Below, one piece after another: positions 1 through 9,700 of a DNA stretch of 64,000 nucleotides (its first letter is position 1; the number at the start of each line of letters is the position of its first letter). Position numbers and translations under genes: made by a program. Source of the stretch: Pedobacter africanus (GTDB taxonomy: Bacteria; Bacteroidota; Bacteroidia; Sphingobacteriales; Sphingobacteriaceae); the NCBI RefSeq assembly GCF_900176535.1, contig NZ_FWXT01000003.1, positions 558,001 through 622,000 on the forward strand, read 5' to 3'. The notes beneath the pieces are model-generated. The model saw nothing but the letters and a program-made list of their open reading frames with translations. It was not told where the DNA came from and ran no database searches.

Positions 1-28
1 TTTAATTTCATTCCATATAGTTTTTGTG

Positions 29-58
29 TCAAGGTATGCATTTTCATGCATACCTTGA
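29..58. terminator. Stable 13-bp stem-loop after the GG-leader peptide gene
   Basis: A perfect 13-bp inverted repeat (29-41 with 46-58) encloses a 4-nt loop. It lies just beyond the stop codon of the minus-strand peptide gene and so probably marks the 3' end of the SusCD/thioredoxin operon. Neither side has a clear U-run, so it may be a 3' stabilising hairpin rather than a classical intrinsic terminator. Confidence 0.5.
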
Positions 59-66
59 AAATCGAA

Positions 67-336
67 TTAGCAGGAAATGCTTGCACAGCATGGTTGTGAA
101 TTACACCACGCATATGGATCTTGCGAAACAGGCATTGTAATGCTAGCCCCTGTTCCACAACCACCCCCACTGCCTGTTATCTCACAGGTCATGTAACCGC
201 TGCCATCGTCATGAAAACAGGCATGGGTTGAGGCGCTGCATACCTGATTTGGTAAACAATCAGAATCTGTCATACAGTAGGCACCTCCTACTACTTTTTT
301 CATCTCAGCCTTGCTGAGGGGTGTGAAATTTTTCAT
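67..336 (-). CDS. Cysteine-rich peptide precursor with double-glycine leader
   Basis: This 89-residue precursor has a short charged leader ending in VVGG at residues 15-18, the pattern of Bacteroidota bacteriocin-like or natural-product precursors cleaved after Gly-Gly by C39-type peptidase transporters. The predicted core (19-89) holds ten cysteines (21, 27, 33, 40, 51, 60, 78, 83, 84, 89). The first four are spaced C-x5-C-x5-C-x6-C, and the last residue is a cysteine. The even number suggests up to five disulfides. It is the last gene of a minus-strand run with three thioredoxin-like proteins and a SusC/SusD pair. No C39 transporter or modification enzyme is present in the window, so its export route is unknown. 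Function (toxin, signal, redox substrate) cannot be told from sequence. Confidence 0.75.
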   Translation of the reverse strand: MKNFTPLSKAEMKKVVGGAYCMTDSDCLPNQVCSASTHACFHDDGSGYMTCEITGSGGGCGTGASITMPVSQDPYAWCNSQPCCASISC

Positions 337-388
337 AATTTATTTTAGTTTGGTTACATAGCCCGATTTCACCAGGGCTACTTTGGTG

Positions 389-413
389 ATATAAATTCAA
401 TTGCAATTTATAT
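389..413. promoter_or_regulatory. AT-rich perfect palindrome upstream of peptide gene
   Basis: A perfect 9-bp inverted repeat (389-397 with 405-413) surrounds a 7-nt centre containing CAATTG. It lies in the 150-bp gap between the TlpA-like gene and the peptide gene, about 53 bp before the peptide start. An imperfect stem (366-374 with 384-392, 8 of 9 pairs) overlaps its left arm. The pair could be an operator or a leader hairpin that tunes peptide expression separately from the operon. Confidence 0.35.
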
Positions 414-486
414 TCCTTATCATTTACAGATACAAAGCAAGTGTGCGCTGAAACAGCGATAACACCTTAACGGAACCTCTTCTGCT

Positions 487-1632
487 TTATTTAAAAATTT
501 CATCTAATCTTTTGTAGATTGAATCGTCTTCGCCAACGTATCTCCCAACAATGTTCCCCTGAGGGTCGACAATAATTTTTGTTGGAAAACCGGCTACACT
601 ATATTTAAGGACATAATCTTCGTCATTTCTGTTTAATACCTGGTGCCAGTGGTAATCTTTATTCTTGTCAAGAAAATCCCGCCATTTATCGCCATTGTCG
701 GATTCATTGGCAACGCCTACCATTTCCATCTTGCCCTTGTATTTATCCAGATATTCTTTCATCTTGGGCATTCCGGAAACACACGGGCCGCACCAGGTAC
801 CCCAAAAATCTATAACTACATATTTGCCTTTCAAAGCAGCCAGGTCAAACCTTTTTTTATTATAAGTATGGGGCGAGTTGATCGCTGGAGCAGGCTTCCC
901 TATTGTGGTGGCCCTAAGCCCTTCTATTCTTTTTACAACTTCTATGTAGAAGGGGTTCGTTTTTAGCTTCTGCTGGTCCATTTTCTGATATAAGGCCATT
1001 GCTTCCTCGTTCCTGACCTGGCTTCTTAGCATCATATCACCAAGCAGCCAGGCTGCCGCCGCTGATGAAGGGTGATTCCTTATAAATGTTGTTTTGATAT
1101 TAACCACTTCATTGTCCAGCTTTTCAATCTGTTCTTTCGCTTTTTTTATAGCTAAAGAATCCGTAATTGTATTTTTACCGATTTTAACTGCCAGATTAAC
1201 ACTCTGGTTCATTAATGGATAGATAACCTTGTTTAAACTACCCAGGTCGTTATTTGCCGGATCTCCAGATGGGTAAGCATCAACGAAATCAGCAATTTTT
1301 CCGCTGAATTTTACATTTGCTCCCGGAAAGGCAATGAATTGAAATGTAGAGGATTTAGCGGGATAAAATCCTCTATCTACCCTTTTCATCACACTTTCAT
1401 TAGGAGGATAAAAGCTAATTGATTCCATACCTTCAATTTTACTATTATAATTGAAGTATCCATCACTAACTTTGACAGAATCGACCACCCTACTGCCATT
1501 TTTGTCCTTGGTATAAATGCGGATTATTTTTGATTCAAGGCCATCTATTTTGCCCGATACAGTGAATTTTCCTTCCTGGGCAAATACAGATGGAGAAAAG
1601 AACAACAAGGGAATTAACAATTTTTTTCTCAT
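487..1632 (-). CDS. TlpA-like thioredoxin with DUF4369-type N-terminal domain
   Basis: This 381-residue exported thiol-disulfide oxidoreductase has a signal peptide (1-19, ending VFAQ), an N-terminal beta-sandwich of DUF4369 type (about 22-125), a helical linker, and a C-terminal AhpC/TSA-TlpA thioredoxin domain (about 245-381). The active site is WCGPC (Cys281 and Cys284), followed by the usual cis-proline segment (AGFPT). Such proteins reduce or isomerise disulfides in the Bacteroidota periplasm. It lies 35 bp after a DsbD-domain protein and 150 bp before the cysteine-rich peptide gene, so a role in redox handling of that peptide or of the SusCD substrate is plausible but inferred. Confidence 0.85.
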   Translation of the reverse strand: MRKKLLIPLLFFSPSVFAQEGKFTVSGKIDGLESKIIRIYTKDKNGSRVVDSVKVSDGYFNYNSKIEGMESISFYPPNESVMKRVDRGFYPAKSSTFQFIAFPGANVKFSGKIADFVDAYPSGDPANNDLGSLNKVIYPLMNQSVNLAVKIGKNTITDSLAIKKAKEQIEKLDNEVVNIKTTFIRNHPSSAAAAWLLGDMMLRSQVRNEEAMALYQKMDQQKLKTNPFYIEVVKRIEGLRATTIGKPAPAINSPHTYNKKRFDLAALKGKYVVIDFWGTWCGPCVSGMPKMKEYLDKYKGKMEMVGVANESDNGDKWRDFLDKNKDYHWHQVLNRNDEDYVLKYSVAGFPTKIIVDPQGNIVGRYVGEDDSIYKRLDEIFK

Positions 1633-1667
1633 TTTATTACATTTTTCGGCTTTTAATGTTTTTCAGA

Positions 1668-3599
1668 TTATATCTGAATTTCATATGATTTATTAACTGG
1701 TGGAAAGCAGATATGCGTATCGCAGCATTGATACGAAATTGCGCAGGTTACGGCTCCTTTTCCACTACCACTGATCTCCTGGGTAAACGTGATCTCATCC
1801 TCATAAATGGTGGTTCCGCTATCGCTGAAGTACTTAAATGATGGCTTTTTTAAATCACCAACCTTGGTGAAGCCTTCTGGAAGATCGATTTTTAAAGCGG
1901 TTTGCGTATAAGGGTCAACATCAGCCACATATGCATAGATGTGGTAGCCAGGATGAATCCTGACTTTAACCACAACTTCTTTATTTGCTCCCTTATTTAC
2001 TATACCGGTAGCTACGCTTACCGCATTGTTGTCATCTGTTTCTGCAGGTTTGATGTTGTTATAGGATACCTCGGTTTGTTTTTTCTTATAATTGTTGCCC
2101 TCAGTATCTTTATCGTAACTGTTTACCATAAAATAATAACCACCTGTTTCCGTAAAGAAGATCTTGCTCTTATTTTTTTCATACCAGTTTCTCCACTCTC
2201 CTGCTGTTTTGTAATTCAATAAAGTGTAACGGTCAAGGATGCGTTTTGCTTTTTCAGTATCCTGCCCCTTTTCCAGCATGGCAATGCATTTCTCCAGTAA
2301 ATGCTTGTCGGTATTGGGTATACCCAGACTTTTCACATCTTCATCCACAGTGATCACATAGCTGGCATCTTCTGAATAGAAGTAATCTTTATTTTCATCA
2401 TAATACTTCAGGTAGGCTGCTGTATTGGTGCCAAATTTAGCGAACAGCTCTTTCTGGTTCTTCTTCAGAAAATCCTCGAAAGACTGCTTTGGTGGAGTCT
2501 GGTAACTTAAACTCTGTTCTTCGCGTTCTGCCAGTTTTTCGTTTCTGGCTTTCTTTTCCTCTATCTTCTTCTTTTCTGCGAGCATTTGCTGATCAAACTT
2601 GCTGTTCATTTCAGCATAGCTATCAAACGCTTCTTTTGTTGCCAGGTATTTTCTTTCTTTCAGGTACTCTTTAGTGGCGCGCCTATCCAGGTACTTACGG
2701 GCAATAACTCCCTTGTCCTTAAATTTTGAGATGTAAACAATGGCATTTGCCAATACATTCTGCGCTTCTGTCGTCATGTACTCAGGTGAGGCCGCAAAGC
2801 CCCAATGAAAGAAATTACCATGCCTGCCTATGGCTACAGCGTCAAGTGTTTTGGCGCATACCCCACTCGAAATAGATTCTGCATCAGGCGAATCTTCAAA
2901 GCCCCATGGCCGGGCTACCATGCCAATCCTGAAGCCTTTGTCGGAAACATACCCTTTGGTTTGCACCCTCCACATGGGTAACGATTTGGGCGTAGGTTTG
3001 CCCAGAAAGTATTCATAATGAAAAGCATCTTCAGGTGTAGGTTTTTGCTCAATGGTCATTTTTACCGGAAAAGGCCCTTTAAAAATGGGGTGTTCTTTAC
3101 GGAAACTATGGGCATAGGCATCCAGGCACAAGCAATACCAATCCAGTTTCAGACCAATGCTACGGCCCAGTTTTTCACCTGTTTCCCCTATAAAAACAAC
3201 AGGTCTGTTAAAGCTTTCTGTAAGATAAGCCGGGGGGATATATTTGGTTACATTACCTTTAGCATCTTTGATCATCTGTCTTTCTGCTATAGGCTTAGGC
3301 GTTCCGTCTATTACTGTAACGTCATAAGCATCAGACATATCCTGGCTATAGTTTTTGGCATCGATGGCTTTTACTTCGGTAAAGTGTTTTTTCAGCATCT
3401 GTTCAAATGAAGCCGACCGCCGTTGTACATCTTTTTCCTTTTCTTCGGGTGTTTTAAAGGCATCGTTTTCCCAGTTGGCAGAACCACCTACATACAGTAC
3501 ACGCAGTTTGTTTAAATCACCGTTTTTTTGTCCCCATGCAGGAACAATGGCATATACCATTAAAATAAATAGTATAAGACCAGAAATTTTTCTTTTCAT
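1668..3599 (-). CDS. Two-domain protein: ThuA/GATase-like N-terminus, DsbD-alpha-like C-terminus
   Basis: The protein has 643 residues with a signal peptide (about 1-23). Residues 30-300 look like a Rossmann-type GATase1/ThuA-like fold: an opening LRVLYVGG strand, a VTVIDGT strand and a closing FFHWGF strand before a helix. Residues 320-375 form a highly charged helix, probably a coiled coil. The last 120 residues match the periplasmic N-terminal domain of DsbD, ending in a YQCC...CFPP segment with Cys625 and Cys631 at the C-x5-C spacing of that domain, plus Cys619 and Cys626. DsbD-alpha passes electrons from the membrane to periplasmic thioredoxins. No membrane DsbD-beta domain is present here. 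It is adjacent to thioredoxin-like genes on both sides (1 bp upstream, 35 bp downstream). The N-terminal assignment is tentative. Confidence 0.65.
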   Translation of the reverse strand: MKRKISGLILFILMVYAIVPAWGQKNGDLNKLRVLYVGGSANWENDAFKTPEEKEKDVQRRSASFEQMLKKHFTEVKAIDAKNYSQDMSDAYDVTVIDGTPKPIAERQMIKDAKGNVTKYIPPAYLTESFNRPVVFIGETGEKLGRSIGLKLDWYCLCLDAYAHSFRKEHPIFKGPFPVKMTIEQKPTPEDAFHYEYFLGKPTPKSLPMWRVQTKGYVSDKGFRIGMVARPWGFEDSPDAESISSGVCAKTLDAVAIGRHGNFFHWGFAASPEYMTTEAQNVLANAIVYISKFKDKGVIARKYLDRRATKEYLKERKYLATKEAFDSYAEMNSKFDQQMLAEKKKIEEKKARNEKLAEREEQSLSYQTPPKQSFEDFLKKNQKELFAKFGTNTAAYLKYYDENKDYFYSEDASYVITVDEDVKSLGIPNTDKHLLEKCIAMLEKGQDTEKAKRILDRYTLLNYKTAGEWRNWYEKNKSKIFFTETGGYYFMVNSYDKDTEGNNYKKKQTEVSYNNIKPAETDDNNAVSVATGIVNKGANKEVVVKVRIHPGYHIYAYVADVDPYTQTALKIDLPEGFTKVGDLKKPSFKYFSDSGTTIYEDEITFTQEISGSGKGAVTCAISYQCCDTHICFPPVNKSYEIQI

Positions 3600-3600
3600 A

Positions 3601-5142
3601 CTATGCTTGTTTAGGGTTAAGCAATAAGTTGATCATCAGTTCCAGATCGTCCTCATTGTCACCATCTGTACGGAAGTAAGAGAAGATTACTCTGCCTTCC
3701 TTATCGATCAGAAAGTTCATTGGGGCCCCGCCCCGGTTATCCAGATTTCCTTTTGCACGTCCTTTCACCTCTTCCAAAGGGGTAAAACTATAACCACTAC
3801 TTTTCATAAAAGGAACTACATAATCGTTTTGTTCGGATACGATATTGATACCCAAATATTCGAGGTCTTTGCCTTTAAACTTTTTAACCACATTCTCAAA
3901 ATGAGGGAATTCTCCGCGGCATGGGCCGCAACCAGGGAACCAGTAAGTTAGTAGTACCACTTTGCCTTTATAATCAGAAAGTGAGGCTTCTCCAGGTGTC
4001 ATATAACGCTTCAGACCATTAAATGGCGTAGCCATTTGGGCATTGGCATTCAAGCGCGACCATATATCTGTCTCTACTTGTCCTGCATTTTTGTTCAGTT
4101 TATTGCCATAGCCTGTTATTGCAGCTTTTAAAGCTGTAGACGGACTTTTAGCAAAAGTTACCATTAAACTGTCGTACGCTGCGCCGGTATTTCCGGCTAC
4201 ATCAGCTGCCTGCGCTTTTAAAACCTCCAGATCGGTTTTGAACCCAGAATATCTTGACAATTTTAACTGCTTCAATATGGCCAGGGCTTCGCTTCCCTTT
4301 TTCTGATCCAGGAGCATCTTTGCTTTGGCTATGGTTTGGGCCTGCAATACCAGATCTGGCCAGGTTTTTTTCTCCTCTTTTTCGGTTTTAGCCATCTCCT
4401 GTGCAAGAGTAACAGCTTTTTGAGGGTTTTCTGAAAGCAAAATGTTAAAGTATGAGGACATGCCGCTTGCCGACCAGTTGAATTTATCTGGCGCGTAACT
4501 ATCGTGCAGTAATTCAAAATACTTCATTTTATCAGCAGTCTTCTTTGACCTGGCTGCCAGCCAGTACAATGCCTGTGCACCACGTTCATGATTGGGGAAA
4601 CGTTTAGCTACATCAAGGCTCATTTGTTTCCACTTCCCTTCATCAATACCGCCGAATGAAGAAGCATAATAAAACGCATAGTTTGGATTGGAAGGATCTG
4701 ATGCTGTAGCTTTGGCCAGGTAACTTCTTGATACCGTAAAATCGCCCCAGCGTTCCCCGTCAATCCACAATCCGCCCCAGGCTTCTGTAAATTTGGGGTC
4801 AATCTCTGTTGCTTTTAGCAGATAAGGTTTTGCTTTTGGGCTTTCTTCATTCAGGTAGGCTTTTGCAATGCCGTATGGAACCATTGCCGATTTAGGGTAT
4901 TTCTTCATCCAGACGGCATACTGTTTTTCCAGTTCCGGGTTTTCGGTACCCATAGCCTTTGTATAAGCGGTGTGTACGCTTAAACTATCTGGGCTTGCTT
5001 CTACTGCTGCTTTCAGTTTAGCCAGTTGTACCTTGTCGGTAACCACCTCATTTTTACCGTGCTGGGCAAATCCTTCAAATGAATTGAAGAATAGCATTCC
5101 AGTAAGCAGCATTGCAGCTGCATTTACTTTGTTCAATATCAT
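3601..5142 (-). CDS. TPR-thioredoxin (TlpA-like) fusion protein
   Basis: This exported protein has 513 residues and a signal peptide (1-27, FEGFAQ end). Residues 35-350 are alpha-helical and resemble tetratricopeptide repeats (for example PKAKPYLLKATEIDP). Residues 375-513 form a thioredoxin domain with the active site PGCGPC (Cys405 and Cys408) and a cis-proline near the GGAPMNF segment. It is the first gene after the SusCD pair, separated from SusD by a hairpin, and its stop abuts the next gene. TlpA-like proteins of this build recur behind SusCD pairs in Sphingobacteria. The substrate is unknown; the TPR part may recruit a partner. Confidence 0.85.
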   Translation of the reverse strand: MILNKVNAAAMLLTGMLFFNSFEGFAQHGKNEVVTDKVQLAKLKAAVEASPDSLSVHTAYTKAMGTENPELEKQYAVWMKKYPKSAMVPYGIAKAYLNEESPKAKPYLLKATEIDPKFTEAWGGLWIDGERWGDFTVSRSYLAKATASDPSNPNYAFYYASSFGGIDEGKWKQMSLDVAKRFPNHERGAQALYWLAARSKKTADKMKYFELLHDSYAPDKFNWSASGMSSYFNILLSENPQKAVTLAQEMAKTEKEEKKTWPDLVLQAQTIAKAKMLLDQKKGSEALAILKQLKLSRYSGFKTDLEVLKAQAADVAGNTGAAYDSLMVTFAKSPSTALKAAITGYGNKLNKNAGQVETDIWSRLNANAQMATPFNGLKRYMTPGEASLSDYKGKVVLLTYWFPGCGPCRGEFPHFENVVKKFKGKDLEYLGINIVSEQNDYVVPFMKSSGYSFTPLEEVKGRAKGNLDNRGGAPMNFLIDKEGRVIFSYFRTDGDNEDDLELMINLLLNPKQA

Positions 5143-5164
5143 AGTTGTATGTTTTAAGGATAAA

Positions 5165-5194
5165 CAGGCCCTTATGACTGTTCAAAAGGGCCTG
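5165..5194 (-). terminator. Hairpin between SusD and thioredoxin genes (attenuator)
   Basis: A perfect 9-bp GC-rich stem (5165-5173 with 5186-5194) encloses a 12-nt loop and is followed on the minus strand by a short U-rich stretch. It sits in the 62-bp gap after the SusD stop, where partial termination would give more SusCD than thioredoxin mRNA. Confidence 0.6.
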
Positions 5195-5204
5195 AAATAT
5201 TTAA

Positions 5205-6743
5205 TTAATAGGTGTTTTGCTCAATAGCGCCATTGCTCGATATGATCTCGGTGCGTGGGATTGGTGCAGCAAAGCGTCTGGAGTTTTTGGGTAAGGTATA
5301 GGTTTTAACCGGTTCATTAAACAACACACTCGATGCATTGTAAGGATAAAATGTCCTGGTTAAAAGCACATCATCATTTGGATCATCGTTGTTGTTATAC
5401 CTGCGGATATCAAACCAGCGCTGTACAAAAGGCATTTCACGTCTTCTTTCTTCCAGTACTTTTTTAATAGCATCATCTTTACCTGTTGCAACAAGGTTAA
5501 CCCATGCACCGGGTTTCATACGTTTTGCCCTTAATGTATTAATGGTTGTCATTGCACCTCCCGGATCGTTAGACCTGGCCTGGGCTTCTGCCTTGATCAG
5601 CAATACTTCAGCAACTGTCGGGCCTGAAGGCAGCCTGTCTTTAAAAAAGAAAATATAGCCAGGGTAATTGTATGAAGGTTTGGTCATGCCTCTATCGTAG
5701 GAGTAACCTTCAACCATATGATATTCGTACCTCAGGTCATTCGTTTTATCATAAAGATTCAGCAGATCAAGACTTGGAATGTACCACCAGGAGGTGTAAT
5801 TCAACATTCTGTAATATAAGAATTCTTTCCAGCCAATCATGTCAATCATGTCTGTCTGGTTATCATGTGTATAAGGGTATTTCAAGACCACTGTCTGGGC
5901 ATTTGGTGTTCCAGAGTTAATGGTGATAGACTGGGTCTTGTCGCTGTACTTCATTTCTGTATTGTAATCAACCAGCGTGCTGTAATCTGCGAGTGCAGCA
6001 TTCGCATGCTCAATCGCTTTTGCATTGTTGTTCCTGTTCAGGTAATAACGTGCAGCAAAAGCGTTTACCCCGGCTTTGCTTGCCCTCCAATGCCTTGGCC
6101 TGCCGCTTTGCATAAGGCCTACCGGTGTTTTCAAGGCCTCGGCCAGGTCTGCTTCTATTTGCAGGTAAACCTTTTCAAGAGATTGTCTTTGCATCGGCTC
6201 TTCAAAACTAACGCTCAGTTTAATGGGCAGGCCCATCTCATTTTTATTTTGCTCAGTATAGGGTAAACAGTAGGTGTTGGCCAGTACCCAGTAGCTATAG
6301 GCCCTGATAAAATGCGCATCGGCTTTAATGATTGCTTTTTCTGCTTCGGTCCCTGTAACACCATCTACGGAATTTAAAGCAAGATTGGCAGTGAATATCT
6401 TTTTATACTCATTGGTCCAGAAAAGGTCACTCAGATCTGGTATATATTGGGTATCCCAGGTTAAGAATTCAAAAGCAGCCATATTGGAAAATACACCCCT
6501 ACCGCCATTATACACATCCGTTGTTAAGCCGTAGTCGTCGGTACTAAAAATCTGACTACTATTGTTTTCAGTATAGAAAGTATTTGGGTTATCCAGCAGT
6601 GCATTAATCTGTGCTGTTGTTTTTACCACTAGTGAGGTTGTTTTATTGGGTGCCTCCTCCAAAAATTTTTTACAGGATGTAAATATGCAAGTCACTGCCA
6701 TTACAGGCAGAAGTTTGATGAAGAATCTATATTTAATGTTCAT
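5205..6743 (-). CDS. SusD/RagB-family nutrient-binding lipoprotein
   Basis: This surface lipoprotein (512 residues) caps a SusC channel and captures the ligand. The signal sequence ends in a lipobox with the cysteine in FTSCKKFLEEAP, typical of SusD. The helical TPR-like core follows, with SusD signatures such as AHFIRAYSYW and, near the C-terminus, LEERRREMPFVQRWFDIRRYN. It starts 11 bp after the SusC-like gene. Because the downstream genes encode redox proteins and a cysteine-rich peptide rather than glycosidases, the ligand may be a peptide or protein fragment; this is inference. Confidence 0.93.
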   Translation of the reverse strand: MNIKYRFFIKLLPVMAVTCIFTSCKKFLEEAPNKTTSLVVKTTAQINALLDNPNTFYTENNSSQIFSTDDYGLTTDVYNGGRGVFSNMAAFEFLTWDTQYIPDLSDLFWTNEYKKIFTANLALNSVDGVTGTEAEKAIIKADAHFIRAYSYWVLANTYCLPYTEQNKNEMGLPIKLSVSFEEPMQRQSLEKVYLQIEADLAEALKTPVGLMQSGRPRHWRASKAGVNAFAARYYLNRNNNAKAIEHANAALADYSTLVDYNTEMKYSDKTQSITINSGTPNAQTVVLKYPYTHDNQTDMIDMIGWKEFLYYRMLNYTSWWYIPSLDLLNLYDKTNDLRYEYHMVEGYSYDRGMTKPSYNYPGYIFFFKDRLPSGPTVAEVLLIKAEAQARSNDPGGAMTTINTLRAKRMKPGAWVNLVATGKDDAIKKVLEERRREMPFVQRWFDIRRYNNNDDPNDDVLLTRTFYPYNASSVLFNEPVKTYTLPKNSRRFAAPIPRTEIISSNGAIEQNTY

Positions 6744-6754
6744 GATCTTATTTT

Positions 6755-9700
6755 TTAAAATTCACATTTAAAGCCCAATGAAATTCTTGGCTGAGGTTTT
6801 AAAGTTCCCAGCCTGTATTCCGGATCCTCTCCTGCATTGTTTGCTACAAGGGTAAACAGGTCGTTCCCTTGTGCAAAGACCTGGATACGGCTCATTTTAA
6901 GTTTTGATAAAACGCTCTGCGGCACATTGTAACTCAGGTTTACTTCCTGCATCCGGATGTGTGAGGCACTTTCGATCAGGTAACTTAGATTTTGATGAAA
7001 CCTGTCCCAGAAGTAATACCTTGGCTCTATCAGATTTTGTGGTAGTGGTACGATCTTCGATGGATCACCATTGATAACTTCAGATATCATTTTGTTAGGT
7101 AACACCCTTGTGGTCCATGTTGGCGGATAATTGAAGCCCATTCGCTGAAACTTATGGCCAAACTTACCGGTTACGATAAATGAAAAATCAAAATCGTATA
7201 CTTTAAATGAATTTACAAATCCAAGTGTATATGGCGCAACAGCGGTACCCATGTTTAATAAATAATCCCTGCCATCGCCCGGTGTAAATGCACCAAAGTC
7301 GTATAAAGTACCATTAGCACCTACAACCATTGGCTGGGTATTTTGCATTCCACCATACTGAAAGCGCCATAAGGTATTGGCATCAACACCTTCAACATAG
7401 GCATTACTGCCCCCGCCAACAAGTGTAGAGGCGGCATAGTTGGCTATAAATAATTTGGTGATCTTGTTTTTGTTGTAAGAGAAATTCAGGTTACCGCGCC
7501 AAACAATATCATTATCTTTAATTCCTACTCTACTACCCAGTTCAAGTTCAATACCTCTGTTGGTCATTTCAGCATTGTTTAATTTCTGACTGGTCGTTCC
7601 GTTTATTGCAGGTATAGATAAAGTGGCTATCAAATCTTTTCCTGATTTGTTGTATACATCTATCTTTCCATACAGGTTTCCACGGAACAAAGAATAATCT
7701 ATTCCTAAATTCCATGTGCCGGTTTTTTCCCATCTAAGGCTTGGGTTACCAAAGCTGCTGACAGTTGCATTAAAATCTCCTGTAGTTGTGTTCGGGATTC
7801 CATTCATGGCAATAAGTGGCCTGAATGAAGTACTACGGTCTACATTTCCGTTATATCCATAGGTCGCTCTCACAGTCAGTCTGTCAACCCAGTTAACGGC
7901 TTTCATAAAAGCTTCGTTACGTAATTGCCAGCCTAAACCTACCGACCAGAAAGGCGCATACCGATAAGAAGGATCGTCGGTAATCAGGTTGGAAGCATCT
8001 GTACGTACACTTCCAGAGAGGGTGTATTTATTGTCATAGGTATAGGATGCGTTGCCGAATAGTGAAAAATAACGTTCAGTTGCGTAGGAATATGCATTGG
8101 AATAACCAAAAGTTTGGTTGGTGCCCAGCCAGTTTTTAATAGGGAAAAACGTTCCTCCGGGACCGTTAGGGAAAGTACCTACACTCAGCGTCTGATCATT
8201 GTAGCCATACGTTACAGGTGATACATAATTTTCAACAACAATATTGTTGATCTCCGATCCGGCAACTACATTGATCTCATGTTTTTCGTTAAACCTCCGA
8301 TCGAAGTTCAGCATGTTCCTGAAATTATAGGTTTCTGCCTTGCTCCTGCCCGGGGTAGTAATGATACCTTGAGAATTTACAGCACCTTGTTTCAGCATCC
8401 CACCTTTTGGCAGGTTAAGTGTAATTTTGTTGGTCGCCTGGTCCCAGGTAACGGCCTGATTAACGGCTCTTCTGACAGCAAAAGTATTTTCATTGTTGTA
8501 TTCTTTGTTCGTAGTATTGAACAACTCATACTGAATTTTACTGTCGAAAGTTAGACCTTTGATAACCTTGAATCTTAATCCTGCCTGCAAACGCGTGTTC
8601 AACTGCTCTAAAGTGATTTTCCGGTTCGCAATTTCCTGTATCGGGTTATAGGTCCAATCTGAATATGGGAATAGGTTGGTTGGCACAAAGCGTTGTATAA
8701 TAGGTGTATAGTACTGTGCAATGTTTGTCAGCGACCCATCTTCGTTCTTTAGCATCTCGTAAGGTGAAAGACCCTGGATATCAGATAAAGTAACCCCGCT
8801 GCTGTTGATCTTGTTGTAATTGCCCATAGCTGAAAAACTAAGTTCCAGCCATTTAAACAGATCCGCATTGCCCCTGTAGTTGAAAATGTATTTTTTATCG
8901 TTGGTCCTTTTGAAATTTGATTTGTTATCCTCAAACAAAAGAGACAGGTTATTGCTCATTTTTTCTGTTGAACCTGAAAGGTTTAAATTGTACTGCTGAG
9001 TAGAAGGGTTGGTTAAAAGTTCATCTTTTATCTGCTCTTTGTTACTCATTGTTTTGTATTTGTTCAATAATGCATCACGCTGTGCCAGTGTAATAAAACC
9101 TAAATTGTGTTCACTCATTGCAGTCGTACCGGGCGACCATGCAAATCCGACACCTGACATCAGTGAACCTGAATTTATCTGAGCGCTCCAGTTTCCAAAG
9201 GATTTCATTTCGTAATCTATTGTTTCAGCAGAAGAAGCCAGGGGATTTACATAATCCAAATCCAGTTTACTTGACATTCTGGTAAAAGCTGAAAAACCGA
9301 CTTTTAAAGGAGTTCCACGTTTTCCGCTTTTTGTAACCACTACAATTACACCATTGGCAGAGCGTGCACCCCATATGGAAGCTGCAGCTGCATCTTTTAA
9401 AATGGTAACGCTTTCCACATCATTGGGGTTGATGGTATTGAAGTCTCCCTGGATAGCAAATCCGTCTACTACTACTAAAGGATAAGCATTTGGTGTTAAA
9501 TTTCCATTGTTGTCACGGATATTTAAAGCCGTTTGCCCTCTGATTTCGAAGCGCGGGTTGCCGTTTGCATCAAGTGTTGCCTGCATACCCGCGGTAGTAC
9601 CAATCAGCCTTTGCGCAATATTGGTAGTGGGTTTGTCCAATTGATCGCCGGTAACAACATTAAACGACCCCGTGGCCCGTTCCTTAGACAAGGTCTGGTA

